Shown: positions 15,483 through 22,753, counted from the first letter of the stretch. The stretch is DNA of 22,753 nt from Maccoyibacter sp900556645 (GCA_958349535.1 CATWDJ010000031.1:1-22753), one strand, 5' to 3'. Numbers and translations are program-made. Notes: generated by a model from the sequence alone, not told the origin.

Positions 15483-15728
15483 ATGACAGCAGGAGCAGTT
15501 ACATATCACAGAAAGAAAAAGAAAGGGATAGATTTGGAAACCGTATTTGTTACCTGTCTTATGGCAGCGGCGGCAGCGGTGGGAATTATTGCCGTTTTTG
15601 CGGTATTGACGGGAAGTAATATTTATGAATGGGGAACCCAAAAGCTGTTGGGAATCTATTTTATTCTCTGCGGAAGCATTTGGGGAGGATTATTGATGGA
15701 AGAATTATGTAAACCAAAAAGGCGATAG
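15483..15728 (+). CDS. Small two-TM membrane protein
   Basis: This 81-residue protein has a basic N-terminus (HRKKKK at 9-14), a first hydrophobic span at about 20-42 rich in Ala, a short loop, a second span at about 54-72, and a basic end KPKRR. The charge pattern puts both ends inside. The ATG at 15483 follows AGGAGG. An in-frame ATG at 15453 would add ten residues overlapping the HAD gene and lacks as good a ribosome binding site. I do not recognise a family. It ends eight bases before a strong promoter, which starts a new unit. Confidence 0.75.
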   Translation: MTAGAVTYHRKKKKGIDLETVFVTCLMAAAAAVGIIAVFAVLTGSNIYEWGTQKLLGIYFILCGSIWGGLLMEELCKPKRR

Positions 15729-15735
15729 ATTTAGG

Positions 15736-15765
15736 TTGACAGAAATCTACAACATTTCCTATAAT
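15736..15765 (+). promoter_or_regulatory. Consensus promoter of the membrane protein-clpC operon
   Basis: TTGACA (15736-15741), 18 bases, TATAAT (15760-15765): both boxes are perfect. The predicted transcript starts near 15772. The longer in-frame reading beginning at 15736 therefore cannot be translated, which supports the ATG at 15814. Confidence 0.8.
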
Positions 15766-15813
15766 AAAATAGATTCGAAAAAGCAAGATTACCTTAATGG
15801 AGGCATAAATATT

Positions 15814-16881
15814 ATGAAGAAAAAAATCATAGGTTTTGGTCTGACAGTTTGTCTGAGTACGGCAATTCTGTTTTCTAATATGGGAAATGTGGAGGCAACC
15901 GGAAACTCCAACACCACAAGTACACAGCAGACACAGACTACCGATAATAATAACAGCAGCAGTAGTAGTAACAGTTCTTCCAACCAGACAAATACTTTGG
16001 CAAACAATGCAAAGTTTACGGTGGATGGCAAGGAGCTTGTGATAACGGAAAACCTGAATCCGAGCAAATATCCTACAGGGTTTTCTGAGACAAAGGTGGA
16101 GTGTAAAGGAAAAAAATACAAAGGTCTGAAGTTCGACAAGGCAGATATTTCTATGATTTGTCTGCTGAATCAGCAGTCCGGTGCTGCGGCATATTATATC
16201 TATCAGGACGATACGGAAAGTGTGTATCCGTTCCTCCGTATTCAGGATGGGGAAAACTTTATCTTTGCCTTACCGGAAGAGATGGCTGATTCTCAGGCAC
16301 CGGAGGGGTATACCGCCGCAGAGTTAGAACTGGAAAAAGGAACAGCAGAGGCATATCAGGAAGAGGGAGCAGAAAACACATCTGTTTATCTTTTGTATGC
16401 TATGAATCAGGACGGGGAAAAGAGCTGGTATGAGTATCAGTCGGAGGAGAAAACCTATACCGAATATAAATCAGATGGAGAAGAAGTTGCAGAAGGTGAA
16501 GAAGAGGAAGAAATTTCCGACACAGAATACTTAGGCAAACAGTATACACAGTTAGAAGAAAAATACAAAAAAGATAAAAATAAATATCGTATGATTATCG
16601 CAATTTTGGTCTTTATGATTGCGGTTCTTTTGGTATTATGGATTAACACGCTTCTCAAGGTAAGACAGTACAAAGACTGGGAAGAAGATGAAGAGTACGA
16701 AGAAGATGAATACGAGGAAGAGGGAGAGGAAGAGTTCGAAGAGGAATATTATGACGAGGACGAGCCGGAGGAATTTTTGGATGAGCCGGTAGAAGAACCA
16801 GTACAGAAACCGGTACAGGAGCCGAAAAAGAAATATGATTATGATAGCGATATCGAAGTATTAGATTTAAATGACTTGTAA
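15814..16881 (+). CDS. Single-span membrane protein with acidic tail
   Basis: This 355-residue protein has an N-terminal signal sequence (1-28, MKKKI... GNVEA), then a Ser/Thr/Asn/Gln-rich spacer, an outer globular region (about 65-250), a transmembrane span at about 260-281 (MIIAILVFMIAVLLVLWI), and a 74-residue cytoplasmic tail very rich in Glu and Asp. The tail ends with a PVEEPVQKPVQEP repeat and a Lys/Asp-rich end. Topology is type I: outside head, inside acidic tail. The ribosome binding site GGAGG is at 15799-15803. It sits 14 bases before clpC and is transcribed from the consensus promoter, so the two are linked. I do not recognise a family and cannot assign function. Confidence 0.8.
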   Translation: MKKKIIGFGLTVCLSTAILFSNMGNVEATGNSNTTSTQQTQTTDNNNSSSSSNSSSNQTNTLANNAKFTVDGKELVITENLNPSKYPTGFSETKVECKGKKYKGLKFDKADISMICLLNQQSGAAAYYIYQDDTESVYPFLRIQDGENFIFALPEEMADSQAPEGYTAAELELEKGTAEAYQEEGAENTSVYLLYAMNQDGEKSWYEYQSEEKTYTEYKSDGEEVAEGEEEEEISDTEYLGKQYTQLEEKYKKDKNKYRMIIAILVFMIAVLLVLWINTLLKVRQYKDWEEDEEYEEDEYEEEGEEEFEEEYYDEDEPEEFLDEPVEEPVQKPVQEPKKKYDYDSDIEVLDLNDL

Positions 16882-16895
16882 AAGAGAGGCACACT

Positions 16896-19352
16896 ATGCA
16901 GAAACCATATACAGAAAAAGCAAAAAAAGCAATGGAGCTGGCAGGAAAAAGCTCTAAGATGATGCATCACAACTATATCGGAACCGAGCATCTTCTTTTG
17001 GGATTATTAAAAGAGGGAAGCGGCGTAGCTGCAAAAGTTCTGATGTCTATGGGTGTGGAAGAAAATAAGATTATGGACTTGATTGAGAGCCTGATTGCAC
17101 CTTCGGCAGGTGTTGCCATTTTGGATGCGGAGGGCTATTCTCCCAGAACCTTGAGAGTATTGGAGGCTGCACAAAACGAGGCAGAACGATTCAAAAGCAG
17201 TGAAATCGGAACGGAACATCTGTTAATTGCACTGATCAAAGAGTCAGATTGTGCAGCAGTACGTCTTCTGAACACTATGGGTGTCAATTTGCAGAAAATG
17301 TATATAGAGACTCTGGTGGCAATTGGAGAGGATACTGCTCTGTACAAAGAAGATTTTCAGAACGGAAAACCGGTAAAGAAAAAGGGGGGAGATGTTACCC
17401 CAACCTTAAGCCAGTATTCCAGAGATTTGACACAGCTTGCCAGAGAGGGTGAGTTAGATCCGGTTATCGGAAGAGAAGAAGAGATTCAAAGAGTGATTCA
17501 GATTCTCAGCAGAAGAGGAAAAAACAATCCTTGTCTGATTGGCGAGCCGGGAGTGGGTAAGACAGCAGTTGTGGAAGGGTTAGCACAGAGTATCGTATCG
17601 GGAATGGTGCCGGATACGGTGTTGGATAAAAGAGTATTGACCTTGGATTTGTCCGGTATTGTGGCAGGTTCTAAATACCGGGGAGAATTTGAGGAACGTG
17701 TAAAAAAGGTACTTGCAGAGGTAAAAAAAGCAGGCAACATCTTGTTGTTTATCGATGAATTGCATACCATTATCGGAGCAGGAGGAGCAGAGGGAGCCAT
17801 TGATGCATCCAATATTTTAAAACCTTCCCTTGCCCGAGGTGAGATTCAGTTGATAGGTGCTACTACCATAGAAGAGTACCGCAAATATATCGAAAAGGAC
17901 GCGGCATTGGAGCGGAGGTTCCAGCCGGTGACCGTGGAAGAGCCGGATGAGGAAAAAGCAGTTGAAATTTTAAAGGGCTTACGTTCTTATTACGAGAAAC
18001 ATCATCATGTGCACATCACCGATGAAGGAATCCGGGCAGCCGTACAGCTATCTGAGCGATATATCAATGACCGGAATCTTCCGGACAAAGCCATTGATTT
18101 AATGGACGAGGCGGCTTCCAAGGTACGTCTTGGCAGCTTCAAGACTCCAAAACAGATACGGGAAGTGGAGTTCCGTCTCAAAGAGCTGGATGATGAGATA
18201 GAGGAGGCAGTTCGCAATCTTCATATGGAGGATGCCAAAGCGGCAAAAAAAGAAAAAGAAGAACTGTTAAAGCTCCATGAAAAACAGGTAAAAAAATATC
18301 ATAGAGATGCAGATAAAAAAGAACTTACGGTGGGAGAAAACGAGATTGCGGAAGTAGTTGCTTCCTGGACGAAAATACCGGTAAGCAAGCTGACGGAACA
18401 GGAAGGTCAGAAGTTAGCAAAGCTGGAAAAGATTCTGCACAAACGTGTTATTGGACAGGAAGAAGCAGTCAGTGCCGTGGCAAAGGCGGTGCGAAGAGGA
18501 AGAGTGGGATTAAAAGACCCGAATCGTCCAATCGGTTCTTTCTTGTTCTTAGGACCTACGGGAGTGGGAAAAACAGAGATTTCCAAAGCATTGGCAGAGG
18601 CAATTTTCGGAAATGAACAGGCAATGATTCGGGTAGATATGTCCGAATACATGGAAAAGCACAGTGTTTCCAAAATGGTAGGTTCCCCTCCGGGATATGT
18701 AGGCTATGACGAGGGAGGGCAGCTAAGTGAGAAAGTCCGCAGAAATCCTTACTCTGTAATTCTGTTTGATGAGATTGAAAAAGCACACCCGGATGTATTT
18801 AATATTCTGCTTCAGGTACTGGATGATGGCCACATTACCGATGCTCAGGGAAGAAAGGTAGACTTTAAGAATACCATTATCATTATGACCTCCAATGCAG
18901 GGGCACAGTCCATTGTCTCCCCGAAAAAATTAGGCTTTGGTTCGGAGGAAGACGAGAAGCAGGATTATGAATATATGAAAAACGGTGTCATGGAAGAAGT
19001 AAAACGAATTTTCAAACCGGAATTCTTAAATCGTATTGATGAGACCATTGTGTTCCATGCCCTGACCAAAAAAGACATGAAACAGATTGTAACCCTGCTG
19101 TCCAGAACTCTGGTGGAGCGGTGTGAGAAACAGATGGACATCGAGCTTCACATCAGAGATTCCGTAAAGGCATATATTGTAGAGCAGGCATATGATCCGA
19201 AATACGGAGCAAGACCGCTTCGCAGAATGATTCAGAATAAGATTGAAGACGAACTGGCAGAAGAAATTCTGGCAGGCAAGATTCACAGAGGAGATACTGT
19301 GGAAGTGGGATTGAAGAAAAAGAAAATCGTTTTTGAAATCAAAGAGAAATAA
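16896..19352 (+). CDS. clpC: ATP-dependent protease ATPase subunit ClpC
   Basis: This 818-residue Hsp100 unfoldase feeds proteins to the ClpP protease in the cytoplasm. The N-domain (about 1-145) has the two Clp repeats, NBD1 carries Walker A GEPGVGKT from residue 216, and NBD2 has GPTGVGKT from residue 553. The middle domain is short, unlike ClpB. The ClpP-binding loop LGF is at 679-681 in SPKKLGFGSEED, absent in the ClpB above. The start has AAAGAGAGG. In many Firmicutes clpC follows ctsR-mcsA-mcsB; here a membrane-protein gene precedes it, and I see no paired GGTCAAA CtsR site. It has no clear terminator of its own. Confidence 0.95.
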   Translation: MQKPYTEKAKKAMELAGKSSKMMHHNYIGTEHLLLGLLKEGSGVAAKVLMSMGVEENKIMDLIESLIAPSAGVAILDAEGYSPRTLRVLEAAQNEAERFKSSEIGTEHLLIALIKESDCAAVRLLNTMGVNLQKMYIETLVAIGEDTALYKEDFQNGKPVKKKGGDVTPTLSQYSRDLTQLAREGELDPVIGREEEIQRVIQILSRRGKNNPCLIGEPGVGKTAVVEGLAQSIVSGMVPDTVLDKRVLTLDLSGIVAGSKYRGEFEERVKKVLAEVKKAGNILLFIDELHTIIGAGGAEGAIDASNILKPSLARGEIQLIGATTIEEYRKYIEKDAALERRFQPVTVEEPDEEKAVEILKGLRSYYEKHHHVHITDEGIRAAVQLSERYINDRNLPDKAIDLMDEAASKVRLGSFKTPKQIREVEFRLKELDDEIEEAVRNLHMEDAKAAKKEKEELLKLHEKQVKKYHRDADKKELTVGENEIAEVVASWTKIPVSKLTEQEGQKLAKLEKILHKRVIGQEEAVSAVAKAVRRGRVGLKDPNRPIGSFLFLGPTGVGKTEISKALAEAIFGNEQAMIRVDMSEYMEKHSVSKMVGSPPGYVGYDEGGQLSEKVRRNPYSVILFDEIEKAHPDVFNILLQVLDDGHITDAQGRKVDFKNTIIIMTSNAGAQSIVSPKKLGFGSEEDEKQDYEYMKNGVMEEVKRIFKPEFLNRIDETIVFHALTKKDMKQIVTLLSRTLVERCEKQMDIELHIRDSVKAYIVEQAYDPKYGARPLRRMIQNKIEDELAEEILAGKIHRGDTVEVGLKKKKIVFEIKEK

Positions 19353-19376
19353 CTGGTAATACAAAATAAAATAAGC

Positions 19377-19382
19377 TATAAT
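19377..19382 (+). promoter_or_regulatory. Possible -10 box before the 137-residue protein
   Basis: TATAAT in a small palindrome GCTATAATAGC (19375-19385), 38 bases before the next start. No good -35 is found; CTGGTA at 19353-19358 is weak. Confidence 0.35.
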
Positions 19383-19420
19383 AGCAATATAATCAGTTTC
19401 ATTATACAGGAGGAGAAAAA

Positions 19421-19834
19421 ATGGCAGCAATAAGCGAATTAATTCGCAAAGAAACAGACGGAACGATTAGTTTTGGGGATTATACCTTGGGGGCAAAAGC
19501 AAAATTAGATAACTTTGAACACAATGGAGATATTTACAAGGTTAAGACCTTTTCCGAAATCACAAAGTTAGAGCGTAACGGAATGTTTGTATATGAGTCC
19601 GTTCCGGGAACAGCCGTAAGTGAGCTTTCCGTAACAGATAACGGATTGAAATTTATGGTGGAGGGACCGGAGGATGCACAGATTACTCTGGAACTGGAAG
19701 ATGAAACGGAATACGAGATTTTTATCGATGGCAGCAATGTCGGTAAGATGAAGACAAATCTGGGCGGTAAGCTGAGTTTAAGTGTTGAGTTAGAAGCAAA
19801 TACCCAGGTGGAAGTAAAAGTCGAGAAATGTTAG
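19421..19834 (+). CDS. Unassigned beta-rich 137-residue protein
   Basis: The sequence starts MAAISELIRKETDGTISFGDYTLG and has a hinge FEHNGDIYKVKTFSEITKLERNG, followed by long beta-type stretches and the end VEVKVEKC. It has no signal peptide or membrane span and ends in a Cys. The ribosome binding site CAGGAGGAG is strong, and a terminator follows, so it is a compact single-gene unit. Related proteins in Clostridia are sometimes labelled 'endosialidase', a name I recall but cannot justify from any catalytic residue here. It is safer called hypothetical. Confidence 0.75.
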   Translation: MAAISELIRKETDGTISFGDYTLGAKAKLDNFEHNGDIYKVKTFSEITKLERNGMFVYESVPGTAVSELSVTDNGLKFMVEGPEDAQITLELEDETEYEIFIDGSNVGKMKTNLGGKLSLSVELEANTQVEVKVEKC

Positions 19835-19840
19835 ATTAGG

Positions 19841-19867
19841 AAGAACCCGAGAAAATCGGGTTCTTTT
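19841..19867 (+). terminator. Terminator before radA
   Basis: AAGAACCCGA (19841-19850) and TCGGGTTCTT (19856-19865) form a perfect ten-pair stem with the loop GAAAA, followed by TT then TATA. The T-run is short, so some readthrough into radA is possible; radA has no obvious promoter in the 48 bases before it. Confidence 0.75.
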
Positions 19868-19882
19868 ATATAAGAGGGAATT

Positions 19883-21244
19883 ATGGCAAAAGGAAAAACA
19901 TCCATATTCTTCTGTCAGTCCTGCGGGTATGAGTCCTCTAAGTGGATGGGACAGTGTCCGGCATGTAAAGAATGGAATACGCTGGTAGAAGAAATTGTAG
20001 ATAAAAAACAAAGTACAAAAACAAAACGGACAGAAAATACACAGGTCAGCCGTATATCAGAGATTTCCACCAATGAACAGAGCAGAATAAGTACCGGATT
20101 TCAGGAGTTGGACCGGGTACTGGGAGGGGGAATCGTGGAAGGCTCCCTGATTCTGGTGGGTGGAGATCCGGGTATCGGAAAATCCACCCTGTTATTGCAG
20201 GTGTGCCGGAACCTTTCGGAAAGAGGAGAGAAGATTCTGTATATTTCCGGGGAGGAATCTCTCCAACAGATTAAATTACGGGCACAGAGGATAGGAGAAT
20301 TTTCGGAGTCTCTGGCACTTCTATGTGAGACGAATCTGGATATCATTCAGGAGGTAATTCGCAAAGAAAAGCCCAAAGCAGTTATCATTGACTCTATACA
20401 GACCATGTATAATGAAGAGGTATCCTCCGCTCCGGGTAGTGTTTCACAGGTGCGGGAATCCACCTCCGTATTGATGCAGACAGCCAAGGGGCTGGGAATC
20501 GCTATTTTGATTGTGGGACACGTAACCAAGGAAGGTGTGGTGGCAGGTCCCAGAGTTTTAGAACATATGGTGGATACTGTGTTGTATTTTGAGGGAGACC
20601 GCTATGCTTCCTATCGGATTTTGCGGGGAGTAAAAAACCGTTTCGGTTCCACCAATGAAATCGGAGTTTTTGAAATGCGGGATACGGGATTACAGGAGGT
20701 AGAAAATCCGTCGGAGTACATGCTCAGCGGAAAACCAAAGGATGCCTCCGGTTCTGTGGTGGCGTGTTCCATGGAGGGCAGCCGTCCTATTCTGGTGGAG
20801 ATACAGGCATTGGTTTGTCACAGTAATTTCGGAATTCCGAGACGTACGGCAGACGGTACGGACACCAACCGTGTCAATCTGTTAATGGCAGTGTTGGAAA
20901 AAAGACTGGGATTGCAGATGTCCGCTTGTGATGCCTACATCAATATTGCAGGAGGTATCAAAATGAAAGAGCCTGCCATTGATTTGGGAATCGTCATGGC
21001 GATTATTTCCAGCTACAAGGATAAAGCCATACCGGAGGATGTGATTTGTTTTGGAGAAGTGGGACTCAGCGGAGAAGTGAGAGCCGTAAATATGGCAGCA
21101 CAGCGAGTGGCAGAGGCCAAAAAGCTGGGATTTTCCACCTGCGTCCTGCCAAAGGTGTCATTGAAAGGATTAAAGGATGTAGAGGGTATCCGGTTACTTG
21201 GTGTAGAGAACGTACAGGAAGTCATGGGGATTGTAATGAAATAG
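19883..21244 (+). CDS. radA: DNA repair protein RadA (Sms)
   Basis: This 453-residue protein is a hexameric DNA helicase that processes recombination intermediates. A four-cysteine zinc finger (Cys11, Cys14, Cys25, Cys28) opens the chain, then the RecA-like ATPase with Walker A GGDPGIGKST (Lys100), the RadA-specific KNRFGS motif, and a C-terminal Lon-like domain (about 290-450, AGGIKMKEPAIDLGIVMAI). Length is standard. The start follows AAGAGGGA. deoC starts 12 bases after its stop, so the two share a transcript. The order radA-deoC is not functionally obvious. Confidence 0.96.
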   Translation: MAKGKTSIFFCQSCGYESSKWMGQCPACKEWNTLVEEIVDKKQSTKTKRTENTQVSRISEISTNEQSRISTGFQELDRVLGGGIVEGSLILVGGDPGIGKSTLLLQVCRNLSERGEKILYISGEESLQQIKLRAQRIGEFSESLALLCETNLDIIQEVIRKEKPKAVIIDSIQTMYNEEVSSAPGSVSQVRESTSVLMQTAKGLGIAILIVGHVTKEGVVAGPRVLEHMVDTVLYFEGDRYASYRILRGVKNRFGSTNEIGVFEMRDTGLQEVENPSEYMLSGKPKDASGSVVACSMEGSRPILVEIQALVCHSNFGIPRRTADGTDTNRVNLLMAVLEKRLGLQMSACDAYINIAGGIKMKEPAIDLGIVMAIISSYKDKAIPEDVICFGEVGLSGEVRAVNMAAQRVAEAKKLGFSTCVLPKVSLKGLKDVEGIRLLGVENVQEVMGIVMK

Positions 21245-21256
21245 AAGGAGAAGAAA

Positions 21257-21910
21257 ATGAGAAAAGAAGATGTTTTGCAAAAAGTAGATCATACGCTGTT
21301 GGCACAGACTGCCACATGGCAGGAAATAAAACAGATTTGTGAGGATGCTATGACCTATCAGACGGCGTCTGTCTGCATTCCTCCGTCCTTTGTGAAACAG
21401 GCGAAAGAATATGTGGGAGACAGAATGGCGGTTTGTACGGTTATTGGCTTTCCAAATGGATATAATACTACAGAGGTAAAAAAGGCGGAGACAGAGGATG
21501 CTATTCAAAAAGGAGCAGATGAAATAGACATGGTTATTAACCTTGGCTGGGTAAAGGAGCAGAGGTTTGACTTGATAGAAGAGGAAATCCGGGTTTTGAA
21601 AGAAGCCTGCGGAGAAAAAATCCTCAAGGTGATTATAGAGACCTGTCTGCTAAGTGAGGAAGAAAAAATAAAGATGTGTGAAGTGGTAACAAAGGCAGGA
21701 GCAGACTTCATCAAAACTTCCACAGGTTTTTCCACCGGAGGAGCAACCTTGGAGGATATTGAACTCTTTGCAAAACATGTAGGCAGCGGAGTGAAAATAA
21801 AAGCAGCAGGAGGAATAGCGTCTTTTGAAGACGGAGAGGCATTCATAAAAGCGGGAGCTTCCAGACTGGGAACCAGTCGTTTAATAAAATTAATGAAGGA
21901 AGAAAAATGA
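21257..21910 (+). CDS. deoC: Deoxyribose-phosphate aldolase
   Basis: This 217-residue class I aldolase splits 2-deoxyribose 5-phosphate to acetaldehyde and glyceraldehyde 3-phosphate, the last step of deoxynucleoside breakdown. The Schiff-base lysine is Lys153 in GADFIKTSTGFSTGG, and the second lysine is Lys182 in KIKAAGGI. The opening VDHTLLAQTATW is typical. The ribosome binding site is GAAGGAGAAG. The stop overlaps the next ATG by four bases (ATGA), so translation is coupled to the lipoprotein. With no deoxynucleoside kinase or phosphorylase beside it, the rest of the pathway must be encoded elsewhere. Confidence 0.96.
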   Translation: MRKEDVLQKVDHTLLAQTATWQEIKQICEDAMTYQTASVCIPPSFVKQAKEYVGDRMAVCTVIGFPNGYNTTEVKKAETEDAIQKGADEIDMVINLGWVKEQRFDLIEEEIRVLKEACGEKILKVIIETCLLSEEEKIKMCEVVTKAGADFIKTSTGFSTGGATLEDIELFAKHVGSGVKIKAAGGIASFEDGEAFIKAGASRLGTSRLIKLMKEEK

Positions 21911-22572
21911 AAAAGGCAGCAGTATTTTTTCTAATACTGATGATAAGTGCAGGGATATTGTGTTCCTGCGGAAAAGAAGATTCTTTGGGATATAAAGATA
22001 CAGCGGTGTCCAATGAAAAGGATGGGATTTTTGAAATCGCCCTGTTGGCAGAGGAAGAAACAACGAGAGAGGGATTGTCATACCAAAATATGCGAGAAGA
22101 TGTGGCAGCCTATGCCAATAGAACCGGAATCAGCTATCACTATTATTGGGCAGAGGAAGAATCACAGGAGGCCAGAAAAGCAATCGTGGAAAAAGCCATC
22201 AAAAAAGGGGCGAAGATTGTTATCTGTACGGGAAATACCTATGAAGAGGCAGTATATTTTTGGCAAAACGAATATCCAAAAGTGGAATTCCTTCTTATTG
22301 ACGGGGAACCCCATAGTGATCGGGGAGAATATAAAACTGCCTCCAATGTACATTGCATTTTGTTTGAGAACAGCATAGAAAGCATTTCTTCCATGGTAAT
22401 GGAAACAGAGGACGGAAGGGAAGAAGAGTGTTCGGAGATGAAAGAACGAAGTGATACAGTCATAGAGGCTATAGAAGAATGGTATAATAACGGAGGAAAG
22501 TGGAAGAGTCAACGGGCAGGAAAGACACTGCGAAAAGAATTAGGTATATCGGAAGAACAAAAGGGCTTGTAA
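21907..22572 (+). CDS. BMP-like lipoprotein, apparently shortened
   Basis: This 221-residue protein starts with a signal peptide and a lipobox (LCSC, Cys21), so it should be anchored on the outer side of the membrane. Residues about 40-152 resemble the N-lobe of BMP/PnrA nucleoside-binding lipoproteins: an MREDVAAYANRTGISYHYYWA segment, the AIKKGAKIVICTGNTYEEAVY strand, the LLIDGEPHSDRG loop and ASNVHCILFE. The normal family length is about 330-370, and the second lobe is missing. The last 25 residues (GGKW... AGKTLRKELGI... GL) recall the family C-terminus, which suggests an internal deletion. It overlaps deoC by four bases, which fits nucleoside use. Whether it still binds a ligand is unknown. 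Confidence 0.8.
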   Translation: MKKAAVFFLILMISAGILCSCGKEDSLGYKDTAVSNEKDGIFEIALLAEEETTREGLSYQNMREDVAAYANRTGISYHYYWAEEESQEARKAIVEKAIKKGAKIVICTGNTYEEAVYFWQNEYPKVEFLLIDGEPHSDRGEYKTASNVHCILFENSIESISSMVMETEDGREEECSEMKERSDTVIEAIEEWYNNGGKWKSQRAGKTLRKELGISEEQKGL

Positions 22573-22589
22573 AAAACAGGCTCTTTTTT
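22561..22589 (+). terminator. Terminator ending the radA-deoC unit
   Basis: AAGGGCTTG (22561-22569) pairs, with two wobble pairs, with CAGGCTCTT (22577-22585), followed by a T-run to 22589. The left arm is inside the end of the lipoprotein gene. Confidence 0.7.
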
Positions 22590-22671
22590 GTTGTAAAGCA
22601 TAGGAAAAGCCGGATTTGTTTTGGATTCAAAAAAGTCTTTCAAATAAAAAGAAAAAAACTAAAAAATGATG

Positions 22672-22701
22672 TTGACATTTGTCGGTATAAGATGGTATTA
22701 T
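22672..22701 (+). promoter_or_regulatory. Promoter at the right edge
   Basis: TTGACA (22672-22677), 18 bases, TATTAT (22696-22701). The predicted start is near 22708. It drives something mostly outside the window. Confidence 0.7.
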
Positions 22702-22708
22702 AAAAGTC

Positions 22709-22729
22709 CACCGCAGAAATCCAGCGGTG
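22709..22729 (+). other. 5' hairpin at the predicted transcript start
   Basis: CACCGC (22709-22714) pairs with GCGGTG (22724-22729) around a nine-base loop, beginning one or two bases after the predicted start of transcription. The ATG at 22737 that follows has no ribosome binding site. Confidence 0.5.
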
Positions 22730-22753
22730 TAAAAAAATGAAAAAAGCAGTTGA

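Noticed and set aside
15736..15813. Extension of the acidic-tail membrane protein to 15736
   Set aside because: The putative start is the -35 box of a perfect promoter, and the signal peptide begins cleanly at the ATG at 15814.
15916..15980. Low-complexity AGC/AGT/AAC repeat tract as a microsatellite or phase-variation site
   Set aside because: It encodes the Ser/Asn/Thr/Gln spacer after the signal peptide, and the repeat units are irregular and too short for slippage control.
22348..22572. Simple frameshift explaining the short BMP-like lipoprotein
   Set aside because: The other forward frames over this stretch and up to 22703 show no BMP second-lobe sequence, so a deletion or natural short form fits better than a frameshift.
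1..22753. CRISPR array, tRNA, rRNA, insertion sequence or prophage
   Set aside because: No regularly spaced direct repeats, no tRNA cloverleaf or rRNA sequence, and no transposase, integrase or phage structural genes were seen on either strand.

Overview
The window looks like chromosome of a low-GC, endospore-forming Clostridia, most likely a Lachnospiraceae relative. The reasons are a complete spoIIAA-spoIIAB-spoIIAC sporulation operon, a pyrophosphate-type phosphofructokinase, strong AGGAGG-type ribosome binding sites, A/T-rich TTGACA/TATAAT promoters and typical Clostridia protein sequences. The family assignment is inference from sequence character, not from a search. I see no transposase, integrase, CRISPR array, tRNA or rRNA gene, and most of the window is ordinary core genome.

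Layout, left to right: (1) 1-1756, the tail of an upstream unit, then the forespore sigma-F switch operon and a terminator. (2) 1763-3162, a singly transcribed metY (homocysteine/cysteine synthesis). (3) 3217-4805, pdxS-pdxT, the two-subunit PLP synthase, ended by a terminator. (4) 4853-6729, a MarR regulator and a MATE efflux pump, with a palindrome on the promoter -35 box that looks like the autoregulatory operator. (5) 6772-8320, an unrecognised 121-residue protein and an aldose 1-epimerase, ended by a strong terminator. (6) 8331-10835, a GH2 glycosidase behind a promoter with a perfect palindrome at the start of the transcript. (7) 10832-13573, clpB under a CIRCE-like (HrcA) operator that overlaps the GH2 stop codon. 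(8) 13586-14818, minus strand, PPi-phosphofructokinase, convergent with clpB and sharing a bidirectional terminator. (9) 15000-15728, a 33-residue micro-ORF, a small HAD hydrolase and a two-TM membrane protein. (10) 15736-19352, a perfect-consensus promoter, a single-span surface/membrane protein with a very acidic tail, and clpC. (11) 19377-19865, a 137-residue beta-rich protein and a terminator. (12) 19883-22589, radA, deoC and a lipoprotein that looks like an internally deleted BMP/nucleoside-binding protein. (13) The right edge has a new promoter with an immediate 5' hairpin.

Functional themes: sporulation control, sulfur amino acid and B6 synthesis, drug efflux, beta-galactoside-type sugar use (GH2 plus mutarotase), protein quality control (ClpB disaggregase and ClpC unfoldase, about 3.4 kb apart and apparently under different control), glycolysis using pyrophosphate, DNA recombination/repair (RadA) and deoxynucleoside catabolism (DeoC plus the odd lipoprotein). 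The least explained parts are the truncated BMP-like lipoprotein, the membrane protein paired with clpC, the 33-residue micro-ORF and the 121-residue protein before galM.
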